From Aphrocallistes beatrix (Eukaryota > Porifera > Hexactinellida > Sceptrulophora > Aphrocallistidae): a stretch of 64,000 bases of DNA. Below, piece by piece: positions 55,298-64,000 of the stretch; positions within the stretch are counted from its first letter, which is position 1, and each line of letters starts with the position of its first letter. The translations under genes and the position numbers were made by a program. Where the stretch lies: NCBI GenBank assembly GCA_963281255.1, contig OY725503.1, positions 1,798,001-1,862,000 on the forward strand, written 5' to 3'. The notes below the pieces were generated by a model. The model saw nothing but the letters and a program-made list of their open reading frames with translations, was not told the origin of the DNA and did no database searches.

Positions 55298-55923
55298 GAA
55301 CTAAGGACCTCTCTTGTGCAAGTCGGCCTAGGAAAAGCTGCTATCCTCTCCAACGTGTCCGGTAGCGGCTTCCGGCCCTGGGGTGACACTAAATGTCCGA
55401 GGAACTCTACCTCGTCATAGCCGAACCGGCATTTGGATGTGCGGAGCTGGATTCCCGCCTGGTCGAAACGACTGAGAGTACCCTCCAGGTGTCGAAGGTG
55501 TGATTCGAAATCTGGCGAATGGACACATGTGTCGTCGACGAATGCTTGTACGCCTGGTAGCCCAGTTAAAGCTTGATCAATGGCCCTCTGATAAGTCGCC
55601 TGTGCGTTACACAGCCCGAATGGCATCCTATTGAACTCGAATTGCCCTCTGGTCGAGACGAATGCTGTGAGCTCTCTGTCGGTGTCCTTCATAGGGACGC
55701 TCCAGTAGGCAGAAGCTCCGTCTAGGGAGGAATAAATGGTACTCCCATTCATTCGATCAAATATGTCGCGCATATCGGGCATCGGGTAGGCGTCCTTTTT
55801 TGAGGCTTCGTTAAGATCCCTATAGTCGACCGCGAATCTGTGGGATCCGTCCTTCTTCTTGACCAGGATCACTCGGCTCGACCATGGTGAAATCGAGGGT
55901 CGAATTATTCCATTGGCTAGCAT
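55180..55923 (-). pseudogene. Gypsy pol: reverse transcriptase part
   Basis: Reads GIIRPSISPWSSRVILVKKK, HRFAVDYRDLNEASKKDAYP, the first catalytic Asp in SSLDGASAYWSVP, FNRMPFGLCNAQATYQRAID, and the catalytic AFVDDTCVHS (F-V-D-D form of the Y/F-x-D-D box), then the thumb. Two frame changes (near 55975 and 55935) separate it from the upstream part, and one near 55300 from RNase H. Confidence 0.88.
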
Positions 55924-55954
55924 TTCATCTTTTGCTGGTTAACTTCTAGCTCAA

Positions 55955-57514
55955 TCATTGGAGAGACGCGAAGTGGACTTGTCGTATTGGTCTCGGGTCT
56001 AATAACGTGATTGCATGCTCTGTTGTATTTATGACCCGAGATTTTCTAGAATTTATGGCGAAAACCCCCTTATACTTCTCTAACAGTTGTAAAATCGCGC
56101 AACGTTCTTTGGTGGAGAGGCTTGGGTTAATGTGGAATTCATTGGGTTGGGAATCTTCCCTGTCCGGACCGAGCTGTAGCGCAGCTGACCTGCCCAGTGC
56201 CTCCTCCCCCTTAGCTCCCGCTATGGATTCCTTCCAAACGTTCCCTAACCTTAAGCGTAAGTGGTCCCAATCGAAGGAAGTTTCGCCAAATATCCCCAGG
56301 AACCTTCGCCCGAGTATAACGGTCTTTACTTCAGTATCCAAGACATCCACTTCGTGGTCTGCTATCTGACTATCGCCTGTGTCGATAGAGAGGAGGGCTT
56401 TCCCACATACCCTGATGGGGGTGTGACCGAGGCCGAACACTCTGGAGCTCACTTACTGGTAATTGATACCTAGTCCTCGCAGCTTAACCCGATCCACTAC
56501 GGAAGGGTCCGCGCCGGTGCCGAGCATCGCGTCGGTCTGCTTCCCATTAAGAGACACTGTTATAACGACCGAAGTCTCTCGAGTGGTACGGACTGGCGCG
56601 GAAGTTGTGAAGATTTTACGTGAACCGGAGTCTGGGCAAGCCCTAAGCTCATGACCCTTCTTGCCACACTTGGGACAATGCTTCTCTGGACAGTGGACCA
56701 TGAAATGACGCGAGGAGCCACAAACAAAACAGCCCACCCTCGAACTTGGACCCCTGGTGATGGTCCCGTATCCTTTGGTATTGTCTGCGTAATAGGCACT
56801 TCTCTTTTTGTTGGAAGGCCCGCGTCGATCGCGATAGGCCGCGTTGATTGTTCGTGTTTCGTCACTCGAGTTGGAGGCGGCTATTTCCGTTCTGGCATTG
56901 CATTCTAGATCTGGAAGCTCACGGGGAACTGGTTGCTCATCCAAGGTCATATATGCTATACGGGTCATGTCCTTATAGCCGTGGTCTAGAGGGATTCGTT
57001 TTTCCATCAGTGCAGTCTTGACCTTTACGAGGAATGCGGGCGCATCTTTGGCTTCGATGGCCTCCCTTTCATCAACCCAGGTGTGCAATGTCCCCTGAAT
57101 ACTTTCGGGTAATTGGGACACCAGGATGCTGCACACCATTTTAAGTGGTGCAGCGGCAGCGGTTGCAGAATTCTTGAGACGATTAAAAAAATCGTCGATA
57201 GTCTCTCCCATCTGCCAGTCTGATCTGCATAGGTCCTTGAGTGCACGGTGCGCGTCCTTTGGTGAGAGGAGATTAACTATAAGTGCTTCGAATGCCTGAT
57301 CGAGATTCACCGCGGCCTGATTCTCTGCTACGATCTCGCCGACAAGTTCCCTTTCTGCCAGTGTACGACATACTTAAGCAGGCAGCAATTGTAGGGCTCT
57401 TTGTACTCCACCTTCAGCACTTCTGAGACCCGCCGTGGCCGCGACGAACAAGGGTTTCCACTTCTCTAGACGTTCGTTATTCTTTAGTTCTGGTATGACT
57501 AGTCTTTCCGCCAT
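55955..57514 (-). pseudogene. Gypsy gag and protease, with two stops
   Basis: Begins at 57514 with MAERLVIPELKNNERLEKWK, just inside the 5' LTR. A TAA at 57376-57374 interrupts gag after about 45 codons. 57310-56456 continues with capsid-like sequence (FEALIVNLLSPKDAHRALKD), then two zinc knuckles (CFVCGSSRHFMVHCP and CPKCGKKGHELRACP). The protease motif here is MLGTGADPSVVD: the catalytic Asp has become Gly. An in-frame TAA follows QLGINYQ-type residues at about 56453. The same frame then goes on as VSSRVFGLGHTPIRVCGK to the pol linker, ending 55955. Gag packages RNA; the protease would process the polyprotein. Both are disabled. Confidence 0.82.
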
Positions 57515-57535
57515 CAGTGACTCAAATTGTATTTA

Positions 57536-57696
57536 TGTCGAAATCAACTCAAGCTAAGGACAGCTAACTTTAATAAGGTAAGAAATACAATTTTAGAAGA
57601 ACAACAATACAATCTCACTGAGAGGTTAGTAACTAATGTCTAACTACAGCTAGGTCCAAGTGCTATGGTTGAATAATAACTATGACATCTACGACA
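57536..57696 (-). repeat. Gypsy 5' LTR
   Basis: 161 bp, TGTCGAAATCAACTCAAGCT...CATCTACGACA. The primer-binding site should lie between here and the gag start at 57514, but no clear tRNA match was identified. Confidence 0.9.
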
Positions 57697-57763
57697 CTAT
57701 TTGTATGGAAGTTTTCGTGGTGGTTGAATACTTTTGTCCGGGTAGTATATATATATATATATA

Positions 57764-58090
57764 TACAGTAGGACGTCAGTTATCCGAACGGGTTGGGACC
57801 GAGGGGGTTCGGATAACTGAAATGTTCGGATAACTGAAGTTGTTATGTGATTCTATAGAAAAGTTGGTGAGTAGTACTAAGTAGTCATAATGATGAATAT
57901 GGATAAAATACTTATTAGCTTATGTAGGTATCATCAATAGTATATAAAATGATGGCAGTGTAATAATTTCAATTATCAACTCAGGATGCATCATTTATAC
58001 ATTTATTATATTTGAGTTTAGTCAACCAAGGGGTTCGGATAACTGAAATGTTCGGATAACTGAAGTTCGGATAACTGACGTTCTACTGTA
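57764..58090. mobile_element. Tigger-like MITE (327 bp)
   Basis: Ends TACAGTAGGACGTCAGTTAT and ATAACTGACGTTCTACTGTA. GTTCGGATAACTGAA recurs at both sides. It splits the AT tract of an R1 copy. Confidence 0.88.
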
Positions 58091-58619
58091 TATATATATA
58101 TATCTGTAACGAATTGATTGAAGAAACTGCCTGGCACAGAAAGCTGATTTTTGGCATGTGGGAGTCTTTTGGCTATGGCTCCAGTAAGTTCTGAGCTCAG
58201 AGCAAAATGTCGACTCATCATGGAATTATGACGTCATTGTCACAATTTCAAAAGTTTAGCAACACAGTTATTCGGGCATAACTCAACCATTATAGGAGAT
58301 AGAAGGCTGAAATTTTAATAGAATCTGTATACTAACATGCCTCACATATGATATCATCAAAAAATGATGACTCATCACTCTGTAAAGACGTCATCATTAC
58401 TCATCAAAAATTTTAAAATTGACAAATTTTGTATTTTTTCGAGTGAAATCGATTTTAAAAGTAAGATGGACATATTTAGAGATGATATCTCCCTTATAAT
58501 TAAACAATGTCACCCCCAGGCGACCGAAGGGAGCCTCCGGCGGACACAAAGTGTCCGCCAGCCTCGCAGCGCAAGCAAGCGAAGCGAACTTGTTGCTTTA
58601 ATTCTATAATATCGATTAC

Positions 58620-58894
58620 CTATCTTCTGCTCTCTTCAGATTCTCACTCAAGGATTGTATTTTTGCTTCGTACTGGCGCCTATCTTGCATGATGCTTTCC
58701 ATTTCCTGTCTTAAATTTCTTTTTCCAAGATCATTAGCTTCTTCAATTTGGATTAAATCCTCGTCTCTCCGCTGTCTACGCAATCGTTCTTCGTCATATT
58801 GAATATTCAATTGTTCATTATCGGTGCTAATTGCGTGTATTGTATCTAAATATTTTCGATTATCCCGTTGAGTAGAATCAAGATTCTCAAAAAC
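58620..58894 (-). CDS. Exon A of the coiled-coil host gene (partial)
   Basis: Minus-strand exon with acceptor AGTTTTTCTCTTAG before 58894 and donor GATAG|GTAATC after 58620. It codes 91 residues, VFENLDSTQRDNRKYLDTIH onward, then a charged coiled coil (DEERLRRQRRDEDLIQIEEA; NLRQEMESIMQDRRQYEAKI; SLSENLKRAEDR). It begins in phase 0 and ends with AG, which with the first base of exon B makes an Arg codon. The frame is open back to the acceptor, so upstream exons lie beyond 58895 and probably outside the window. Family not recognised; a cytoskeletal or centrosomal-type rod is possible, but only from the coiled coil. Confidence 0.7.
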
Positions 58895-59328
58895 CTAAGA
58901 GAAAAACTATGACAAAAAATGAAAATCAAAAAGTCAAACTCGAAATCACAACAAAAAAATGGCAAATTTGTGATATTTTTTTAGAATAATTCTTTCTCAA
59001 AGAATTAATGCGTAAAACTGACTTGATCTCTAAGGATATACTCAACAGTACACTAAAAGTGTGGTTCATAATTCAAGATACTTTTTGGATAATTGTTTTA
59101 ATTGACGTGGCTACTTCTTTTTAACCCATGCGAAGTACGATTTCTTATTTTTATATTAAATGTTGGTATATCTTGACATTATTACTTATCTCTCCATCAG
59201 AAATTCTTCTATTCAATTTTTTTTGTAACTTTTGTTTTAACATTTTATTTATTAATTTAAATTCTACCTATTTTATAACTTTGGTCTACTACGTATATCT
59301 AAATCATTTTGACTACAAGACCTTCACG

Positions 59329-60115
59329 ATGTCTCAATTAATTATCCATAATCGAATCAAAACGCTTTTTGATGCAGGAATAACATCAGCTCCAGATATT
59401 CTTAGACGTACCAAGCTTCCGAGGAGTACTGTCTTTAGGATTGTGAAGAGAATTCACAACCAAGAATCTCTTGAACATAAATAAGATGCTGGAGCTTCGC
59501 ACAAATGTCCATATAGGCAGAAAAGTCAATAATTACTGCATTGTCACGTCGTCCGCGGATTTCTCTACGAGAACTAAGAGCGGTCCCTTACGTAATCTCT
59601 GAGAGAGTTGCTGCAGCAAGAGTTGTATGGGGACTTAAAGCAGGATTGGGGAATGATTGGATGAGTGCTCTTTGGGGTTGCTAAGCACTCATCTAAGGTC
59701 CACATCTGTGGGATTATTTCGCACCGTGGGGCTTCAGTAGTTAATACAAATATGTATCTTAACATCCTGGATGATTGCTTAATCGAATCAGCAAATCTAT
59801 TCAACCCTGTTGGCTGGATATTACAAGGGACAATTCTCCGATCCACAAATCTAACCTGAGTAAGACCTGGAAATTGGACCAGAATATTACAGTTTTGGGC
59901 TGACCAAGTAATTCACTGGACTGAAATCAAATTGAAAACCTTTGAGCAACCATTAAGCACCGTTTACTTAAGAAAGAACTGCTAAACAAGGACGCCCTAA
60001 TTCGTAGTATTGAAAGAGAATGGGAGACACCAGATTTTCTTAAAAATTACGTGTTCTCTATGAGTAAGCGAGTACGGATGTGCATAGAAAGCAGAGGAGA
60101 GAAAATAAAATACTA
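59329..60115 (+). pseudogene. Tc1/mariner transposase, broken
   Basis: Starts MSQLIIHNRIKTLFDAGITS with a helix-turn-helix (LPRSTVFRIVKRIH) and stops at 59482. Later frames give LRALRAVPYVISERVAAAR-like remnants and then SHRGASVVNTNMYLNILDDC followed by FNPVGWILQGTI, where W-I-L-Q precedes the second catalytic Asp in relatives. The end contains VYLRKNC and IRSIEREWETPDFLKNYVFS then MSKRVRMCIESRGEKIKY. These are typical Tc1/mariner C-terminal residues (S-M-x-x-R-x-x-x-x-I-x-x-x-G). At least four frame breaks. The first-Asp region is poorly preserved. Confidence 0.7.
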
Positions 60116-60192
60116 AATTGTGTTACTTTAGAGATGACAAATACCTGCATCAATATTTATATGCGAAGATATATGAGAAAAAGTAGAATTAA

Positions 60193-61153
60193 CAGTGTGT
60201 CCATAAATTATTGACACTAAACTTTAACTTAATGCAGTATCAAACTAGTACTTGGAAAGAGTATTATAATTTCAGTATAACTTCATTTATACATTTTCTT
60301 ACTAAATATACACTGTTTTGAGTCACACTATCATATCATGTGATTACCCAGCATCTGTTCTGGAATGCAAACTCATTCTTTGTCTCAGTTTTTGTCAAAA
60401 TCCCAACCACAGTTTGCTATGGTATAGCAATATTTTCTTCTATATCGCTTAATTAAGTTATAGAAATATCTAAGTATGTACATATCTTGTAATTGTGCAA
60501 TTCTTGAGGATTTGTTCAAAGGATTCGGAAAGATATAGGCTCTGAAAGTCAGATTAGGGGTGTGATTGACGCTCGCAGAGAATAACAACTAAAAAGTGGA
60601 ATTTCGCCCTTAAAATTCACAATTCTGAACTTAATTTGTTTAAAGTAATGGAATAACTAATAATTAGTGCTATTTGTGGGGATTGACCACAAATACAATT
60701 ATATTTTCTCAAATTCAAATTTTTTTCTCGAGAAATTTGATTTTTGTAGGGTAATCACTGACACACCCCTAATCTGACTTTCAGAGCCTATATCTTTCCG
60801 AATCCTTTGAACAAATCCTCAAGAATTGCACAATTACAAGATACAAGCGCGCTTCGCTTGCTTGCGCTGCGCGGCTGGCGGACACTTTGTATCCGCGAAA
60901 ACTCGGAATAATCGTAGGACAGATTCCAAACTCAGGCGTAGGACAGATTTGACAAAAACTGAGACAAAGAATGAGTTTGCTTTCCAGAAAAGATGAAGGG
61001 TAATCACATGATATGATAGTGTGACTCAAAACAGTGTATATATAGTAAGAACATGCATAAATGATGTTATACTGAAATTATAATACTCTTTCCAAGAACT
61101 AGTTTGATACTGCATTAAGTTAAAGTTTAGTGTCAATAATTCCGAACACACTG
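60193..61153. mobile_element. Long inverted-repeat element (R11 family) with R1 scrap
   Basis: Left CAGTGTGTCCATAAATTATT and right AATAATTCCGAACACACTG. 60193-60570 and 60755-61153 are inverted copies (ATATAGGCTCTGAAAGTCAG in both). A Helitron-like R1 3' end (ACAAGCGCGCTTCGCTTGC, 60843-60895) interrupts the right arm. Next to it AGGACAGATT is duplicated. The solo copy is at 25128. Confidence 0.8.
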
Positions 61154-61205
61154 TATATAAGTTATGATTAGTTGAAAAGTCTCAATAATTATGAAACACA
61201 CTGTA

Positions 61206-61819
61206 TGCACTTTAAATGTTCAAATACCTTCAGCCAAGCGGAATATATTCCTATGATTGAAAAATAAATATAGAGTGCTTTATAAGTTGATTTTATTCAT
61301 TTACTATTGAAACAAATTCAATAATTTATCAATGAATACGCAAAATAAAGATTTATATATCATTCTCAATTAGGTTAATAATGGAAAATATGTTAATATT
61401 TGGGGAAAAACTTGATATTATTTAATCCCCGAAAAAATTCATTGCTAATTAGCAAACATCATTCTCATTGTATCATTATCTTGTATTATTACCAATGTTG
61501 ATGAAAATCCGTAACAAAAGACCTTTCATAAGATGAGATATCTTTCTAGTTAATCTAGTTCACGAGAATAAGGATAAACTCTACCGTGCCTTCAGTTTCT
61601 CTTTGACTCGAAAAAGAAAAATATTTGAGCAGAAATCGCAAAAGAAATCTCAAATGAAATTTTCAGGAATAAAAATATTTTTTAAAGTGGTTCAATGTTT
61701 CGGCTAAGTATAAGCCCATTATTAGTGATAAAATATTAGCATTTCGTAAAGTTGTCTCTCCTGAAGCTAAGTAATCTAGCAAACTCGAAAATTTATACAT
61801 TAAGTGAAAGTATCTCAAC
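61206..61819. other. Unassigned AT-rich stretch
   Basis: No gene or bounded repeat recognised. Confidence 0.5.
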
Positions 61820-62033
61820 CAGTGTTCCTTTTAATTTTTGGGGCCGGAATTCAGATGGGGGGATAGCCGATGTTCCGGGGATCCAAATAAATTTTGGAGG
61901 TAAAGCCTAATGCAGCCTTTTTCACATGTTTTAACATAATTTTCACTTGAGGTGTCCATTTTCCTAGGGGTTGGGGTCTAGGGGTAGCGAATTCAAGCGG
62001 ATATCCCCTCTGGATTCCTTAAAAGGAACACTG
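61820..62033. mobile_element. hAT-type MITE (214 bp)
   Basis: Ends CAGTGTTCCTTTTAA and TTAAAAGGAACACTG, exact over 15 bp. GC-rich patches (GGGGGGATAGCC; CTAGGGGTTGGGG) lie inside. The flanks do not give a clear 8-bp duplication. Confidence 0.75.
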
Positions 62034-63934
62034 AATCAATACTTAAAATTTTTCATTAAACCAGTACAAAATTGATATTTTGCATTCATTATCGAGGCGC
62101 GGGGAATACTTATTTTAGAGGTTTTAAGGATACCGCCATCGAAAAACTTCGCATGGCGTTAAAAAAAAAATTTTTTATTGTTAATTTCATTGTATTAATG
62201 AGCGATCTACCATCTGATAGTACTAGTTGGTCGGTATTTATTTTGATTTTTATGAGTTAACCCCCTAAAGTTTAGCGTTACTAAAATTGAAAAATTATTG
62301 GAAGTTTTTGACGCATTCACCAATTAGTTTTACTAATTTGATATGGACCGTAACATCGTTTTGGCACCTTTGGAGATTAAATAACACCAAGATTTAGAAG
62401 AATGGTCAAATAAAATCCAAACAAAATAACTCTATAAGGGAGTCCATTTATATAATGCTCGGGAAATCGCTTGTTTGATATCAGATATTTAGCGATCACT
62501 GGATCAGAAATAAAATTCTGATCGTTTCAAAAAAAGATTTGTTCGGATCCGACCATTCGTTCGTGATATATCGCTTACTGTAGGTCAAATTCGGGCATAA
62601 TATCTCTATGGTCTCGAAAGAGGCCGATGTCATATCTTAAAAACTACTGAAGATATATAATCTATTATATTCTTAAATAAAAGGATATATGCGAAAATAT
62701 ATAGGTTCCTCAAACATTCCATTGTCAAAAAATAAATATTTCTCGATTTATCATTGACTTTATTGTAATACAAATTATATGGAGAACTTTGAATATAGTA
62801 TTAGAAAATGGCGAATCTAATCATTAAATATGTATCAAAATGTGACTATTATGCTAAATAATGAATACAAATGTCGGTAATAATCTGTACAGAAAATTGA
62901 AGAACTTTTAATACTTATTTTGAAAGTTCTGGCCTTGGACCACGCAGATTCGGTCAAAAACCCCCATTTAGGGTCCAAAAAGAGATATCTCTCTATCTCT
63001 GTAAATATAAGTCCAAATTCTTAGTTCTCACTTCCTAATATACTTTTTATGAGTGCACATATATGATTTTTTGATAATAATTGCACTACACCAAATGGAA
63101 TGTTAAGTTTTAGATTTTTGTAATATGATGACGTAGAATTTTTCGAAAATTCTAACTTGGAAACTAAAAGTCGTAGATTTTCGCTCTAACTTCCTAATAT
63201 ACTTTTTGGAAGATCTTTATTCATTCTAAACTGTCGGATTATACTTCGTAGTGCTAGGAATATGAATTATTATTCACAATTATCTCAAAATATTCGGGGT
63301 CAGGGGCCTCAAGGAAATTTGTGGATTTTCAGGGTACTCTTGCTATTTTTTGTAAATATTTGGTTCGAATATACCTAAATCAGCAGTATAAATGCGAATA
63401 AATGTCTGTGAATGCTTTTGTTTATTTTTAATAACTCATTTTACATTCTTCTTGAATTCTAAACTCAAAATCTCTACATCTCGGGACATTAAAATTTCGA
63501 AATTGACCATCTTTACAGAATTTTAAGTCAAAATTGGTTTGAGATAGAGGTTTGAACATTTCAAGAGTTGTTCCATATCATTTGGCAACGTAGGACCACT
63601 TTATTTTCGATATCTTATAACTTGGTGATTTTATTCTTGATTTCCTAAAAAAAACAGACATTTTTCGCCCTTTTTGGCCATTTTTTTCGGACACCGATAA
63701 AATTTACAATTTTTCTCATTTTAACTTTCTTTTGATCCCATGAAGTGGCAAATATGATAGACTATCTATGATTCGATTTGGAAGCATTTGTTTCCTTGGT
63801 ATGTTCTAAACAATTCCTTGAGTTGCAGAATTTGTACCATAAAGATGTGCTAGCGATAAACAAAAAAACAGAATTGGAGACACTGTATCTCAAAAACTAG
63901 AAATGAGAATCAAAAACGGTTTGATATGTGCAAG
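62034..63934. other. Unassigned 1.9-kb stretch
   Basis: No gene, no bounded inverted ends. CTTCCTAATATACTTTTT occurs twice (about 63028 and 63190), so there is some internal repetition. Possibly the interior of an undescribed repeat. Confidence 0.4.
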
Positions 63935-64000
63935 TACACTTGAACTTCTCTTATCCGGACCTCTGGTATCCGGGTACCTCTCTCAACCGGGCAGCCCTTT
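63935..64000. mobile_element. Tigger/pogo-like MITE, cut by the window end
   Basis: Starts TACACTTGAACTTCTCTTAT and continues CCGGGTACCTCTCTCAACCG, matching the inverted right end of the element at 37684-38196. Confidence 0.75.

Larger units (their letters stand above)
53071..57696 (-). mobile_element. Full-length Gypsy LTR retrotransposon (4.6 kb)
   Basis: Bounded by 161-bp LTRs (TGTCG...CGACA) that differ at about five positions. A 4-bp duplication, CTAT, lies at 53067-53070 and 57697-57700. Order on the minus strand: LTR, gag, protease, RT, RNase H, integrase, C-terminal basic tail, polypurine tract, LTR. Coding is GC-richer than the surroundings. Several stops and frameshifts show it is dead although the LTRs are still similar. 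No envelope gene seen. Confidence 0.92.
52635..57747. mobile_element. R4 MITE, copy D, split by a Gypsy retrotransposon
   Basis: Left end TACAGTACCCGGACAAAAGT; right end ACTTTTGTCCGGGTAGTA. R4 sequence runs 52635-53070 and 57697-57747. The break is bridged by the Gypsy target duplication CTAT. Confidence 0.85.
50361..58593 (+). mobile_element. Helitron-like R1 copy stretched over 8.2 kb by insertions
   Basis: The 5' terminus is cut after ATCCTTAC (50360-50367) by an R3-like element and resumes with its duplicated ATCCTTAC at 52601 (TATTAAAACTCGATTAATC). It is cut again by R4 copy D (52635-57747), which holds a Gypsy element, and by a Tigger MITE (57764-58090). The body then runs 58103-58593 and ends GCGAAGCGAACTTGT. 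Taken together the R1 pieces are about 540 bp. Confidence 0.85.
59045..61205 (+). mobile_element. Tc1/mariner element split by a long inverted-repeat element
   Basis: The 5' end (AGTGTGGTTCATAATTCAAG, about 59058) and 3' end (CAATAATTATGAAACACACTG-TA at 61205) are inverted repeats of the family seen at position 3. The transposase lies at 59329-60115. A foldback element (60193-61153) occupies the 3' part. Confidence 0.75.

Overview
This is an AT-rich, repeat-dense animal nuclear segment. It has no bacterial-style operons. I infer an arthropod, possibly a copepod such as a sea louse, from the mix of Tc1/mariner, Tigger/pogo, hAT, P-element-like, Penelope, Gypsy, LINE and Helitron-like sequences. 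No sequence search was possible, so the species is unconfirmed.

The one host gene I can support lies on the minus strand. Four exons with good splice sites and mutually compatible phases (58894-58620, 24824-24615, 19417-18981, 5809-5481) join into 417 uninterrupted codons of a mostly coiled-coil, low-complexity protein of unknown function. The gene runs out of the window on both sides, so almost everything from 5.5 to 58.6 kb would be intron filled with transposons.

Layout. 0-5 kb: Tc1 fragment, Helitron-like copies (called R1 here), a THAP fragment, and a MITE holding three Tigger elements. 6.4-8.5 kb: three-level nest of a foldback element, a hAT transposon and a hAT MITE. 9-11 kb: two Tc1-like elements. 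11-13.4 kb: R1, a 983-bp palindromic element (R3) and two hAT MITEs. 13.5-15.1 kb: Penelope-like element with reverse transcriptase and GIY-YIG parts. 16-29 kb: MITEs, a LINE tail, mariners, a decayed Gypsy integrase, and exons C and B. 29.8-32.5 kb: one R1 copy split by three insertions. 33-36 kb: P-element-like transposase with THAP remnant, then a mariner split by a foldback element. 36.7-42.7 kb: R1 copies, a second Helitron-like family (R10) as an inverted pair, and two palindromic elements (R8, R9). 43-48.9 kb: R3 copy with nested hAT MITE, a large palindrome with cysteine-rich coding tails (R7), and a Myb/SANT pseudogene. 49-58.6 kb: an intact R1 copy, then another stretched over 8.2 kb by insertions including a full-length Gypsy (53071-57696) and a hAT-like element carrying a second Gypsy fragment. 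59-61.2 kb: Tc1/mariner split by a long inverted-repeat element. 62-64 kb: unassigned sequence, ending in a Tigger-like end cut by the window.

Most transposase genes here are broken. The nesting gives a relative order of insertions. R1 copies repeatedly act as the host layer, and their terminal bases fit Helitron-type insertion between A and T.
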